Of a stretch of 64,000 nt of DNA, positions 35,215 to 47,887 are shown piece by piece; positions within the stretch are counted from its first letter, which is position 1, and each line of letters starts with the position of its first letter. The position numbers and the translations under genes were made by a program. The notes below the pieces were generated by a model, which made no database searches, had not been told where the DNA came from, and saw only the letters and a program-made list of their open reading frames with translations. Location of the stretch: positions 682,001 through 746,000 of the forward strand of contig QEYB01000766.1 of assembly GCA_017562135.1 (NCBI GenBank), given 5' to 3'. Source of the DNA: Dipylidium caninum. Taxonomy: Eukaryota > Platyhelminthes > Cestoda > Cyclophyllidea > Dipylidiidae.

Positions 35215-36772
35215 CTCACCTGAGCTGAGGGCGGGCAATGTGTCTTCGGAAGACGAAGAAGGGGCGGCAGTGGTTAAGTAATGGGGTGGACAGGTGTCAG
35301 CGGAACAGGCTCAACTTGATAGATGTGTACGGTCCCACGGGCTTGGCTCGCGGACAGAGGATGTGCATCAGGGCTTGAAATGCAACTTCATCGCAGTCTT
35401 TCGTGACTAATTTAACACATAGATGTCGGAGAACGAAAAGAAGTCCATTGTATTACCATCGGTTAGAGGGGAGTCACCTTCCGTTTCGGCGTGGGTAAAG
35501 ACAATGAACTGGTGGAATCTGAGCACCTCGAACCCTTCCACCATTTCTCACTCTGGCCTCTTGAACCCCGAAGCAATGGTGCTAGTGGTACACAATCCCG
35601 CGTTTTGACGGAGCCTGGTGAATGGAGTGGGGAATCAGGTGAAAGAACACCGGATGAACGGCAGGTGAGGTAGCTGGGGTGTCCAAAGACAGACGAAATT
35701 TCGAGCCAGTGGACCGTCTGAAGATACGCACGTCACGTGAAACAAGCTGCGGATGATGAAAGAACATTTGACAGCGAGGCTACCGTATGCATTATCGAGC
35801 GCGGACGGTTTCCCACACCTCCCATCCCCTGTGCGGCTCGCCGACGCCCATCTACGACGACCGGGTGCGGTGCTACGAGGGGCTAGTGATGTGGCTGTGT
35901 GCGACTCCTCTTTTGCCGGCCTCTCGTACACGACCGGCGCTGCGTGTGCACGTCAATGTGAGCTCAACAAGTCTTTAGGCCCCAAGGGATACCTCGCAAA
36001 ACACCGGCATATACGTCCGCTGCCTCCCCTTTCATTCGCCAATCGCCAGCCTGTAAGGCTGAAGTTAACTTAGATGAATAAATGGAACAGCCAGCGAAGA
36101 GGTGCTCTTCCCTCGGCGGGAAAAGCAACGGTGGGTGGAGTGTTATGCGAGAGCGAATCCACCACCTTAATTCCACACAGTGGAAAAAGTTCCACCACTG
36201 CTGAGACGAAGAAGGCCTCTGGAGTGAACCGCCAGAGTCCTGTTAAAATCCGACAACCATTTCGGTGCGTTTACCTACCGCGGCCGAGGCGCTGAAGTGC
36301 CTCTGGCCGATGCAAACCGCAGCTGCTTGGCGGAGTCTTCGCAGTGCGGCGAGAGGCTGGTGGGGCATTAATGGACTCCCGACATGCTCCGGACACACGC
36401 AGGAGTCTCACTGTGCTTACGGGAGGGCCACCTCCCTGCTGTGAGGAGGAGTCAGGGTCTCGGCGGGTCCCTCGTTGCTCTCATTTGCTGCTAAATCGTG
36501 TGAACTGTCGAATTAACGCCCTACCGAAGACGTTTAATCAGCCTCCCACATTTCCGTGGGCAGGAGACCTCGACAAGAAAAGCGCCATTTGATCGGAGAC
36601 CTGACATTTCCAAATTAATGCTCTAATCACTCTACTGATGGCCGCGGCTCTTGACAGGAGGACCAGAGCGGGTGTTATTGTCCTACTTTGTTAACAAGTG
36701 GCGGGACCGGCGGTGGAGTTGCAGTCGGCAGGACGAGAAGATGCGAGAGAGGTGGAGTGACGGCGCCGTTGG

Positions 36773-36783
36773 TATATAAAAGG
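36773..36783 (+). promoter_or_regulatory. TATA box (TATATAAAAGG)
   Basis: A consensus TATA element lies in an otherwise GC-rich setting. Transcription would start near 36803. The only ORF just downstream is the 51-codon frame at 36931. Confidence 0.5.
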
Positions 36784-36930
36784 AGACAGTTAGCGGAGTC
36801 TTCGAAGTCCTGTGCCGAGGGTGATTCTTCCTCGTCCAGCACATCGCTACTCGCCTATCTTTAACCTGGTCGTCCAAACTTTCCACGTTGTTGTCGGGTT
36901 CAGAAGTGAGGCGTCCTCATTGGCGCCGGG

Positions 36931-37086
36931 ATGAAAGTTTTTGAGTGTGAAGCAGTCCAGTTCAAAGGGAAGGCTCTCGAGGCAGAATTAATAAATGGCT
37001 GCACAGCAAAAGCAAATGGCACTTTTCGAGGGTGCGGAAGAACACTTCCCGAGACACCAGTAGTCCGCGAAACGCTTCGAACGTAG
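36931..37086 (+). CDS. Hypothetical 51-aa ORF downstream of a TATA box
   Basis: ATG at 36931 (MKVFECEAVQ...) to TAG at 37084-37086. It is the first long ATG frame about 150 nt after a consensus TATA box. The peptide is soluble, has three cysteines and no recognisable motif or signal peptide. A frame this short can arise by chance, so the evidence is positional only. It could also be the first exon of a longer gene. Confidence 0.2.
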   Translation: MKVFECEAVQFKGKALEAELINGCTAKANGTFRGCGRTLPETPVVRETLRT

Positions 37087-38012
37087 GAGCGCAGATTTAC
37101 ATTCTTGGTGCCGAGAATAGAGGCTAGACAACGAACGGACGGGCTGTCGGCGTTGACTCTGCCGCCGAGGGGAGAATCTACGACTGAGCTCCTATTAAAC
37201 GGCGCCAGAAAGTTAGTGCCGAAAAGGGGTTGGGATTTCGTTCTCTGTGAGGAAATGCGTACTCCGTGACATGCTCGAAGACAGACTGTCGCCTGTGTCG
37301 AAGCGCCGGTCGAAAGGGGAAAAGGAGTTGTTGGCTCCGACGGCGACGGACAATTTAATGGGAACTGTAATGACGCCTTGGAGTCCAGCTTGAGAGGTGG
37401 AGACTAAGGCAACCAGCTTTCCTCCCAGTTCTGATGCGGCTCTCGAATCCGCAAACCCCATGTGCCATGCTATTTGTTTGGTGCGGTATTATCTCTTTTT
37501 AAAGTAATTGTCTTTCCCACTCCTCCGCCTTTAGGTAATAGCGACTGTTCCCCAGTCAACACTCTTCTCCCAGGAGTACAGTCGCCATTAAATAGAAGTG
37601 GAGGAGCCGAAAATGGGAAGGATAAAAGGATATCAGATCTTCGCCATCTGAGGTGTGTCAGCGGAGGCTCGCGACGTCGTCTGCCACCCTTAACTGAGTG
37701 GCTGAGGATGAGCGCAATCCCCTCGAGGTTATTTTCTCATTGCCAAAACCCGAGCACTGCAAATATTCGCCCCCCCCCCGCCTCCGCTCCCCTCGCTCGC
37801 CCCTACCCCCCCGGCCGCCGCATGCGCTGACCATTACAACGGCCATCAGCCTGAGCTGCTTACGACATCCCAGTTTTCATGGCCCACGCAAAAACATGCG
37901 ATCGGACACTTTGCCAGGCCGCGCCCGACGCTCGCGGTAGACCGCGTCGCGAACAGATTGCGCGCCGGAGGCGGTGGAACAGATGTTGTGCGGCGGCAGA
38001 TGACGAGACAAC

Positions 38013-38046
38013 GAGGCTGCGAGGCAGCGAGGCAGCGAGGCAGCGA
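38013..38046. repeat. (GAGGCAGC)n short tandem repeat
   Basis: About four copies of an eight-base unit, the first differing by one base (GAGGCTGC). Confidence 0.8.
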
Positions 38047-40757
38047 CTGATGCCGCCTTGTGGCGTAGGAGAGTGGCGGGGCACGTCGGGTGTGCCGCCT
38101 CCAGCCCTTTGGTCGTCACCCCCTGCCTCAAGCGAGGAGAGGTTAGATGTGAAAAAGCACCTCTCTGACCCTCACAACAATGACGGGTTGGCAGTCAAAG
38201 TTAATGCCAGTAATTTTTTGTTTACTTCCACTTAATTTAATTTTATACAATTCGGAATGCACTGCGGAGGCGTTGTACTCTCTTCTGGACATCTCACCAT
38301 TATCACCCTTGAATCTTCCCGAGAGATGTGCGTGAAATACGTATTATTTACGGCACCGGGTGACATGTGGGGCCAACTGGAGGGGCAAATACTTTCACTC
38401 ATTCCTCCGACCCACCACGGAGGCAGGCCTACGGGCATGGCCTGGCCTGGCCTGGCTCTTAGAAGGACGCAAATGCTGTTGTTATGAGCGAAGTGCTCTG
38501 TTATCGCCAAAATCTGTCTGGCAAAGGATCGCAGGCAGAGGGGGCAGCGCGCATGGACAGACGTGTACGAAGCCCCTTCCCTTGAGGAAGTGGCACACAA
38601 TCACCAACCACTGCGTTGCCCTGAGACAGTCTCCGCTTCTCCGATGAATTTCCCCTTGACTCCCATGTCCGACAAGATCTTCACCACTTTCGTCTCTTTC
38701 ATCACGCTTTTAACACGTCAGTCTTCTCACCGTAAACCCCCCGTTGGCGGGGGGGGGGGAGGTGGGAGGTGAGGGAGGAACTGGACTTTAAAACCGGTGG
38801 AAGCTGGGGCAACTCGCATGATCAACGGCCGCCAGTCAGTCAAAGGAAATTGACCTCGCATTTTCAAATAAAATCATTTTATTGCTTTTACTGAGGCATT
38901 TCCAACATCTAGCCGTTAGCATCGGAAATGGAGTTCGCTTTAACCACTTAACCGTTCCTCCTTCGAGTGTTTTGCAAACACGCCTCCAACTAACTATGTC
39001 GCCAGTTTGATGGTCATATTCAGCCATGAGGAAACTGGGCACCGATGCCCGCGAGGAAGTCCGTGAAAAAGCCGGTGTTAAGACAGCCCCGAAGGCAAAG
39101 TTGCATCTCAACTGTGCTGGAATGGAGAAGAGAGGAGAGCGAGGGCACTGACGTGGGTGGGAGTTGAAGCGGAAGTGTGTATTCCGCGAAGAATAAACAC
39201 GTGAAAGTGGAAAGTTATTAATTAAAAAATTTTTGAAGGCGTTGCTCCTTAAGGTTATGTTTATTGACGAAATTTGGTAGGAGAAATGCCGCTCACCATG
39301 ACAGTTAAACTTTAAGACGGAATCATTGGAAATCGGGAAGAAGGGAGGAAGACAGACCGGCTCCTTCCTCTTCTTCCTCCTCTCTCAATTCCACTTTTTC
39401 TCCATCTTGGCATTTCTTAGAAAGGTGACTACATGCAATTTCTGTGCAATCGGAGAAGCCAGAAATGGCTAAAATTGGCGTAATTGGGACATCGCCTAAT
39501 CGGCCGGAGTGGAAGGGCCTTTTCCCCGCGGCCCTGCACAATGCCTCAACCACAGCGGCGACAGGCGCCCACGAGTGAGTCCACGTTAATTTTGGCAAGC
39601 AGTCAATCACAGTGGGGACATGTGCATCCCTGTGTGCCGCTTTTTACCTCTAAAGAAGCGGGAAAGAGTACGGGTGGTGGAGAGTTAACATTCCAACACC
39701 CAATGGACCAATCAAATTGAAGTATCGATCGAGAGGGTCATTCAATAGGCGAAATCCCGACCTCCCTGCCTTACAGTTTTAATTATGTCAGTCATAAAAG
39801 AGTGTAGAACGGCCATCCAAATGGTGATTTGGGGGGAGGGGAGTGAAGCCCCCGCAATTTGATGTATGTCAACGTGCTGCCGTGGTCTCATCACTCTAAC
39901 AAAAGTCCCCTTTGACATGTTGGACGAATCCCGAAATAAATTGGTAAACCAGAGCCGACTGATTGGTCATCGTTAGCGGCTCCACTCGTGGGTTTGTTCC
40001 CGGTTCTCCTGCTAGTGGAGGCTGAACAAAAAGTAGGCAGCATCAGGGACGCTTAATCCCAAATATGTTCAAACGGCAGACATCTGTGGCTTCCATGCTA
40101 CAGAATGCATTTTTGGGCAATGACATTACACCCGTGAGAGTCGCCTTCGCCCCCTGAATATATGCATCAAAAGGTGTAAGAAATGCCTCCCTTATTGTGT
40201 TGTTTTTGCGGACTACACCAGACTGTGGACGATAAGCAGACTGGCCCGGCCTGGAATAGCCAAATGGAGGATAAAGCGTGCCTGACATGAAAGAAACAAG
40301 CATAGCCTTTGGGGATTTGCGGTACGAGCGTTATGTGAGACGAAATGCCCCGAGGTCTGAGCCCCCTGACCTTACTCTGATGCCCATACACCAGGCGCCG
40401 TGACTTCTCGTCCTGCTAAGAAGCAAAACTGCTCCGAATCTACGACCTGAGGCAGTATAAGCAGTGCTACTGAGAATATGAAGTAAAACCTTTGGCATTT
40501 TGCGATAGAGTCGAGGGAAAAGTGGCGTAGATCGCAAAAGAAGATTTAGAAAATAAATGGCTTTGAGCTCTTTCACTGTCCACGCCTGAATGTGGGTAGG
40601 AATTTTCCTTAGAATTGTGTGAGCTGAGTTGTCTGAGCCAAAGCGATAGTCTCCAAAGATCCGGTCCATGAAGTCTGCACTGTTGGAAATTTTATATCAT
40701 CTGGGGAACGCAAAAATTGCGAAATTTTATTCACTCTAACAAAATGTACTTCCCATA

Positions 40758-40795
40758 TCCTCCTTCTCCTCCTCTTCCTCCTCTTCCTCCTCCAC
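40758..40795. repeat. (TCC/TTC)n pyrimidine repeat
   Basis: Imperfect triplet repeat of TCC and TTC with strict strand asymmetry; a possible triplex-forming tract. Confidence 0.8.
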
Positions 40796-42133
40796 ACTCC
40801 TTTATTTTGGCCCAAACACATTCGGTTGGCCACAAACAGTTTCTTTTTAAATGTATCAATTCTTAACAACGCAGCCTTAAAGGAGGAATTGTCTTTATGA
40901 ATGTATCAGAAGGCGGTTGCATCTGCTGACTTAACCGCAATGAGTTGAGCATGAGCAGGAAGTGCTTCGAGTGCATCCTAGTCGTCGGCCGGAGTAGCCG
41001 ACTGCGACTACCTCGCACCAAGAAGTGGGAGGGGATGTTCCAGGCCCTGGCGTGCCCTTCCCTGAGGAATGCAAGGTCTGCCGAGGTCACTGTAAGCGGT
41101 TCCAGGAGGTCCGGCTGCCCCGTAGAGATATTTCTTGTGCTCAAGTGCCCTTCCCACTCGCACAGGTTTGCGTGAGAGCCGTGGTACGTCGCGAGACAGG
41201 CGCTGTGTCCAACCTCTCCCACGCTACTTTGTCTACCAGCTGTGTGGCAAGCCCAAAGAAGGCACAGAGGAGGATGGGAAAGCGTTAGTCTTTGTTTAAA
41301 AACCACCCTGAAATGGCGTGCCTCTGAAAGGAGGAGGAGGGGAAGTAGGCGGTTAAGGCGAAAGAGAGAGGGGAAGGCGGGGCTGCGGGCGGTCCGGGAG
41401 GAAGAACGATAAAAAGGGACTAGTTTGAGAGGAAATTTCACTTTCCGCGTGTTAGGCAACTGCTCGGTGAGGAGAGTGGAACGTTAAGACGGTACTGGGA
41501 GAACACGCAGCCCCGCAGGTCTGATATGCTTTTAATTAGTGTTGGCTATGCTCAGTGACGTGGCGGGCAACCTGCCCAGACTGCAGCTGCGCCCCACCAG
41601 ACCGCCGCCCCCAGCACCGGCATGGGACGGTGCTCGTGGACTGCGAGACGGCATGCATCTTGCCGCCGTTGTGAACATGCGACTGGGATGTCTTAACTCA
41701 AATTCAATAAGCGGAAGGTGGCGGGAGTGCGGACTTGTGGGCCATTCAGTTATTTGCCCGCTGTGGGCACCTCCCACAGGGTTGCTAACAATCCGCAAAC
41801 TGTCGCCCAAGTTAGAACACCAACGGATGGACAAGCATCCTTTAGCAGCCCTCTGTTCACCTAAGATAACTTTAGGCGGACAGCAGGAGACATTTAGACT
41901 CGGCCACGTGTGTTCGTAAGGAAGGCGGTTTTGGGAGCTACGGGGTTGCATACGACTTCGTTTATTGTCATGTCAAGATGAAGGCTTGTGGAAAGAAGTG
42001 ATGGCAGAATCCCACGCTTCGCCTCTGTCGTCTGGTCAAAGGCTCGCGGCGACTTGAGTTACCGATTCAGAAGACCACGGCAAAACATGATTAACGGGTG
42101 AGGGCACAAAAAGAGCAGTTCACAGTGTGCTCC

Positions 42134-42155
42134 ACCCCCCCCCCGCCCCCCCCCC
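42134..42155. repeat. C-rich tract
   Basis: Two runs of ten C interrupted by one G, nearly the same design as the tract at 34575. Confidence 0.85.
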
Positions 42156-45100
42156 GCAAAGGCAGGAAGGCCAGACTTGAGAGCAGTTGTTTTGTTGCAG
42201 AAAACTGCGAATTATCCCACGAGGTGAGACGTGGGGCGAAGAGGCCCTCGTCCATTCATCCAGTCCACCAGAGCTGAAATGCTGGCGGTGGGTGAGGGGG
42301 AGGTGGATCGGCGGTGCTGCCACTGGGGCAAACTGGCGTGGAGGGAGGAAAGTGAAGTGAGTACTTTTGCCTCACCTCCCAGACGCCTTTGCGAGAGCCT
42401 TGAGAGGTGCATTTCACGTGATGTTGGCCGCATCCCTCGGCACAAGCACTTAAATTTTCCTCCACAAGAGACTCTCCTGCATTTGGCCTTAAATGGTCTT
42501 CTCCAAGTCCCCAATGAAGGCTGGCACCTCGCAGCATGCGAAATCGCCCACTAATTTCCCCCCCTCGTCCATCAACCTCGCCATTAAAGTATCAGCAGGA
42601 TTAGACCAGCATTTTTACCTCAATGCCATAATCACTCTGTCTGATTAGGCGGGAAGCGCAGCTGACGGCCACAGCGTCCGGGCGCATCTCCGCCCATGGC
42701 AGGCGTCCACGGGGGCAATTTAATTAGGCGAATCAAAGCCCCACGACTTCGCGACCGACAAGTCGGTGGGCGAGCGACGCCGCCGAGCTCGTCTCACCGC
42801 GGCACCGAGGAAATGGGCGAGGCCCAAGCCTGTCGTCTCGAGTTCCCTTGCGTCCCGACAAAAGCATCGGCGCTTGTCAGTATGTCAGGTTCACCCCGAA
42901 GTTGCGTTCGTTTTTGGCTCAAAAGAAAATGCATTTTTTCTCTTATCGTCAATAAACTTTGCGAAATAATATAGTTGCCATTACTGTTAATGACTCCTTG
43001 GCAGTGTGCTTGTATGACATCTTCTGCATGTTAGAATTTTTTGCCCTTCAGGAGAAAAAACAAGCGATAGTCGGAGGGAGGGTGCTGAGCTCGGGAAAGA
43101 GGGCTGCTTTAACAGAATTTCCCAGGCCCAGTTCTGCAATTCGTTGACGAGTCTCCAAGGCAGCATGTGGCCTGGCATTGACAGGAGGTCCTTTCTCTTG
43201 AACGTCGCCGGCCTTTTTTGTGGGGCTGCTGCCTTTACATTAGCCAGTCACTGACAACACTGGCCATCGAATGTCTCGCCATACACACCACAACGTTCCT
43301 TTATTCCGAGTCAAATTTGCATTAGAGGTGAGAGGGGGCCAGGTTCTCCGGGTTCACAATGTGCGACTTTCCTGAGGATTTTTTCCCTCGGTGACCCACT
43401 CTTCATGCCCAGCTATCACCCGGCCAAATGCAAGCAGAGCTGTGCATATGACGACTCCATCGTCCAAATGCTTCCGAGTTCGTTCACCTGGCGGCCAACT
43501 CGAATATTCCACACCAATCCTCTCCTCCGCGCATGGTCCGAAGCCAGTTGCTAAGCTGAATTAAGCCTTCTGCGATCTCCCATGTTGTCAGAAAAAGGAT
43601 CTCGCTCCAACATGGACTCAACGAAATCGTCGTCGTGGCTTATCATAGAGAGGTGGAAATCACCTGTTCCAAACTTTCTCAACCATATTCTGCATGTCCC
43701 CTGAAAAACGGTGCCTTCACCAAAGACTTCCGACTAATTTTTCTCCATGCTCCTGTGCCACTTCCTCTTTGTGGCGACTCGTATGGAATACAGTGGCGTA
43801 AGTGAACCGCAGCAGTGGTCACGGGCCCACCACCGCTCCACACTCAAGACTGACGTGTGTGCCAACTCTTTTTCTAGTTAATCTGGCCACGTATACGTTA
43901 AAGGATAAAAATAGAGAGTCGAACATCTGCCAAATAAACCTGAATCTCGTGTCTAAAACTGTTGTCACAGAAGAGGACGGTACGGTGGGGGAGAGTGCAG
44001 ATTTCGTTAAAATTTCAGTACAAATAATTAATTGTTAATAGTCGGAGGGAGCGAAGTGAGGGCACGTGGCCCAGCTTCCCGGAGAAGTGCGTCTCCTGAG
44101 GGCTCCGGTGTGCGACAGCATTGCGAAGTTCCCCAAAAGGGAGGCGGTTTCCCTCGCCCCGTCGTCCCCTCTTGGCGCGCCACCTCTTCCCCCCATCTTA
44201 TCATAATTGCCAACAGAATTAACAGTTTATCTTTAGGTTTCCTGTGAGTCTTCTCCGCGCAGAGTGAAGCAGCGGCTTCATGGTCACCTCGTCGAGAAAT
44301 GCAACACCTTCGCGTCCAGTTGTCATTCAAGTGTCAAGAGCTGGTAAGCCTCCTTCAATAAATCATCGTCAAAGTCACTTGAATTTTAACCGGGAGTAGA
44401 AGGGAGCGAAAATTCTATTATGTCGCCATTTGGATGGACGGAGAACCGAAATGCCCTGGACGTATTTTACTTTTTCCCTTCCCGTCTCCCACACGTTCCA
44501 TTCCACAGACGTGTTCACCGCGATTGTACTGCGAAGAGGTGAGAGTGGCGCTCGTCAGGATGGAAATTTCAAATGCGCCCAGTCAGATCTCACCAACTTC
44601 TGAGAAATGCTCGAAGCGGCGGTGCACGAAGCACAAACAGGCGTCTGCATTTCTGGCGCATGCACCACCAACTTCTCCCCCTCGACCCTTTGTTGTTGGT
44701 GGATGAATTAAAATTACCTTGCAAAGTGCTCCTTGAGACGATATTGGGGCGTGCGGAAACATTGTCCTCGAATTACTGGTGAGAGAGGGTAAAGAGAGTC
44801 TCGTGTCCACTGACTTTGTGCGGGGATATTCCAGTGAGTTTTTGGGAACAATGCAAAAGACAATGTAAATCTTCTTCCACGGACGACTGTCATGCGGAGT
44901 AGAGAGCATTCGTGACACGTTAGTGAGAGAAATGGAGAAGTCAAGTGTCTACAAGAGAAGACTACAATGTAATGGGATTTAGGGGAAGTGGCAAACTTGG
45001 AGCATGGAAATCGCGAAACGATCCCAAAAGTTTGAAGCATCAGAGGGAAGCGGGGAGAAATATGTCTTCTCGAGTGAAGTTGGAAGTCAACCCAGGAAAT

Positions 45101-45618
45101 GCTGGTCCAGTTGCACAAAGCGTCAACCACACAATTCCTTGTCTTACCCGAGAGGATAGCAAGCCTTTATGATTGAAGATTACGCAGATTAAATTAGATT
45201 AAACACAAAGGACACAGGGTGATGCGCCCGTGACCTCAAGGAAACAAAGTAGGTTCGAATGCCTTGTGGTCGACGAACAATCTTGCCTGCTGAGAAATAC
45301 TGAGACATGAGCACTGGGACGACGAAACTCAATTTCGTTTCCCGGCCGCCTTACAGAAACGAGAATCCCCTTTGGCACACGTCGGCGGTATAAAGGATTT
45401 AGTACGTTGAATATCACAAACGCATTGTTTCAAGTGGAACTTTGTGCCTCACCACGTGGAATATTAGGAAATTAGGATGGGAGCTTTTGATTCCCCCGAC
45501 ATCCCCCTTAACCCGTCACAACGAACTCCTCAGTCAGTTTCAACATCGAGCAGCCGCATTCAGAGTCCATTACCCTGCCAAAAACACTTTAGCCAAATTA
45601 ATCGGACATTTTAACAGA

Positions 45619-45624
45619 TTTATT
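45619..45624 (-). terminator. Polyadenylation signal of the LRR-Ig gene
   Basis: AATAAA on the minus strand, about 115 nt after the stop codon of the LRR-Ig receptor gene, at the expected distance for its 3' end. Confidence 0.65.
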
Positions 45625-45739
45625 GACAAACTAAAGTGGCGTTCAAGCGTAATCAAAAATATCATCATTTACATTTAAAACTGTACAGAGATGATGGAAG
45701 AGGTGAAGGAGGCTGAGGCAGTGCAGCGGTTCACTGCGC

Positions 45740-47887
45740 CTAGACAGTAGTAACGAATCCCGAAGACTTATCTTTCGCTGCTGTCGTCTCCATCGGTTCT
45801 GCTTCGTGCGTCAGTCCTACAGTCGTTGCAATCGGCGTATCAGCAAATTCTACATGTTTGGTTTTAAGCGTCGTCGAATGCTTCGATGGAGGAGTGAAGG
45901 GATTCAATTTAATTGTTCTTGTGCTCCGAACTACTGGGCTCAACTGGGAGTCCCCTCTGCTTAAGTCAACCGGTGAAGATGCGAGTGATTGTAGAACATT
46001 TCCGTGTCTGGGACACAATACATATTCTGCCGCCGTTGCCGTGGTAGCATTGACACCAGGCGCTGTTTCTTCTACCAGCACAACTGAAGACGAGGTCGTC
46101 GGAGTTGCTAGGATTCCCGAGATCTGTGACACTGGAACTGTGGCGACACTTCCGTAGGCATTTATTCCTTTATCTAAAGTGCTAAAACAAGGACTTCCAG
46201 AATCGAACGACTTTTCGCTGGAGATGAACGAGGAAGAAGACTTAGGCACTCCATGTAGTGGACATCCACTCCGATGATCCAAAGTTCCTTGTTCAGCCAT
46301 AGAGTAAAGCGGGTGACTGTCTTGAAAGGATAAAATGTAGGGTTGGTGGTTCTGTGTGAAGGCGAGATCATGCGATGGTGAGTACCGCGGAGGTTGCGCC
46401 CGTCTACAGTTAATAGTTCCATCCGCGGTCACCGAATGAATTCCATTTAATGGCGCGAGCTCAGTAAAAGCAGGCTTCGAGTGTGGCGTGCAAGCTAACG
46501 TCTTGGCGACATTTTTAGGTGTTCGTCGGCACAAGCAGTAGAGGAGTGTTCCCACAGCGATAAGAACTAAGACTAAGGCTATTGCTGCAATGCTTGAGTA
46601 CTTGAGCACTGTGTTAGAATTAAATTGATCTAGCCAGCCAATGAATCCCGAGTCGGAATTCGCTCCTCGGCCCCACTTCGAGTCAGCCAAACTCAGTATC
46701 ATCGTTGTGTTTGCTTTCCCAAAGTCGTTTTTCAGCAGACAAATGTACGTACCCACATCCGATTCCTGCATTCTGGGAAGAAATAAATCCACAGCAACCT
46801 GACCGTTGTATATCTGTCTAACTCGCACCCGAGAAGAGGAGATAATGGGATTCTCGTTTTTATACCACATAACCTCATCCACAGAAGTAGCTTCAAATTC
46901 ACATGTAAGAGTGATATTCTCACCAACCTTTCCACGGGCATTAAAGGAGGCCCTTTTCGGTCGAGGAGGACAGGCCATTTCATAAGGAGCAATGGGATTG
47001 GTCTGTACATTAGGGATAGGGAACAACCCACGTCCGGCTAGGCGTGGTGGGGATGCACATTTGGGGTAGGCTACATTCTCCAAAGACCCAGGTTCCATCT
47101 GTACTAGGGGATCAATCACATAGCCGTTCACATCAATCCCATGGGACTCGATAAAATACTGGGTAGTATTATGCCGATCCGCCCATTCCCGTAACCACCG
47201 CAATGAGCAGTCACATCGCCAGGGGTTACCGAACAAGAATAACTGCTTCAGTTGCATTGTTGTGAACAAACCGTTAAAGGCGCTCAGGAGGGTTTCCAAA
47301 TTGTTATATGAAAGATCCAGAACTTCCAGTTTAAATAGTCCTTCCAACGCCTCGATAGAGATTTGGAAGTCCGCACTGGCTCCAGCAAGGACTAGAGATC
47401 GCAATTTATTCCTCACAGAGTAGAAGTAGTGGGCTGGCACCCGACCGATAGGATTTTGCATGAGGTTTAGGGCCTCTAGAGTGTTAACGCTAGTCAACGC
47501 GTTTGGATGGAAGGAATCCACAGCAAGAGTAAGATGATTAAACCGAAGACTGAGTTCTCGAAGATTGGGAACTGGAAGAAAAGCATCTCTTTTAATGACC
47601 GATAAATTGTTCGAATCCAAATTTAGGTAGGTCAAATTTGGCAAATGTTCTAGCTGTCGTCTATCGAGAACTTGTATGCTCTGGTGATTTATAGTAAGTC
47701 GGACGACTTTCTTAGGCAAAGTCGGGGGGATGCGAGTGAAATGTGTATCAAGTTTATCACAAATGCTCGTCTTTTCATTATAATCTTCACCCGTTGCGAA
47801 GGTGACGCAGCCCTTCACGGAGGAGACTCGTTTGAGACAAAAGGAAAGCATGAGCAGCAGGGATAGAAGCACTAACCGGGGGAGCAT
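45740..47887 (-). CDS. LRR-Ig single-pass transmembrane receptor
   Basis: Intronless ORF of 715 aa. Order: signal peptide (residues 1 to about 23), a cysteine-bearing N-terminal cap (27-56), about six leucine-rich repeats (60-220) with typical LTYLNLDSNNL and LEVLDLSYNNL units, an LRR C-terminal cap starting NPWRCDCSLRWLREW (221-280), and one Ig domain (311-400) with Cys329, Trp341, DVGTYIC and Cys383. A transmembrane helix (430-453) is followed by a 260-residue Ser/Thr/Pro-rich cytoplasmic tail. It ends FVTTV, which fits a class I PDZ ligand (S/T-x-hydrophobic). This plan matches Kekkon/LRIG/LINGO/NGL-type neuronal adhesion or signalling receptors. The single Ig and short LRR block are closest to Kekkon-like proteins, but orthology is not claimed. 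A promoter with three CCAAT boxes lies upstream and AATAAA lies 115 nt after the stop. Confidence 0.9.
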   Translation of the reverse strand: MLPRLVLLSLLLMLSFCLKRVSSVKGCVTFATGEDYNEKTSICDKLDTHFTRIPPTLPKKVVRLTINHQSIQVLDRRQLEHLPNLTYLNLDSNNLSVIKRDAFLPVPNLRELSLRFNHLTLAVDSFHPNALTSVNTLEALNLMQNPIGRVPAHYFYSVRNKLRSLVLAGASADFQISIEALEGLFKLEVLDLSYNNLETLLSAFNGLFTTMQLKQLFLFGNPWRCDCSLRWLREWADRHNTTQYFIESHGIDVNGYVIDPLVQMEPGSLENVAYPKCASPPRLAGRGLFPIPNVQTNPIAPYEMACPPRPKRASFNARGKVGENITLTCEFEATSVDEVMWYKNENPIISSSRVRVRQIYNGQVAVDLFLPRMQESDVGTYICLLKNDFGKANTTMILSLADSKWGRGANSDSGFIGWLDQFNSNTVLKYSSIAAIALVLVLIAVGTLLYCLCRRTPKNVAKTLACTPHSKPAFTELAPLNGIHSVTADGTINCRRAQPPRYSPSHDLAFTQNHQPYILSFQDSHPLYSMAEQGTLDHRSGCPLHGVPKSSSSFISSEKSFDSGSPCFSTLDKGINAYGSVATVPVSQISGILATPTTSSSVVLVEETAPGVNATTATAAEYVLCPRHGNVLQSLASSPVDLSRGDSQLSPVVRSTRTIKLNPFTPPSKHSTTLKTKHVEFADTPIATTVGLTHEAEPMETTAAKDKSSGFVTTV

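Larger units (their letters stand above)
32535..45618. other. 13-kb gene-poor region
   Basis: No exon with family similarity or convincing splice context is visible on either strand. Long ORFs here (for example 40863..41459 on the minus strand) have no motif and lie in GC-rich, low-complexity surroundings. The region contains G-rich minisatellites, homopolymer G/C tracts, a strong TATA box at 36773 and scattered ATTA/TGACAG-type sites. It most likely holds regulatory DNA or long 5'/3' non-coding parts of flanking genes. Confidence 0.5.

Noticed and set aside
40863..41459. 198-codon minus-strand ORF
   Set aside because: No motif, overlapping open frames on the + strand, and low-complexity Leu/Ser composition. 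Judged a chance frame.
45190..45270. tRNA-like B-box GGTTCGAATGCC
   Set aside because: No A box at the right distance and no cloverleaf stems could be formed around it.
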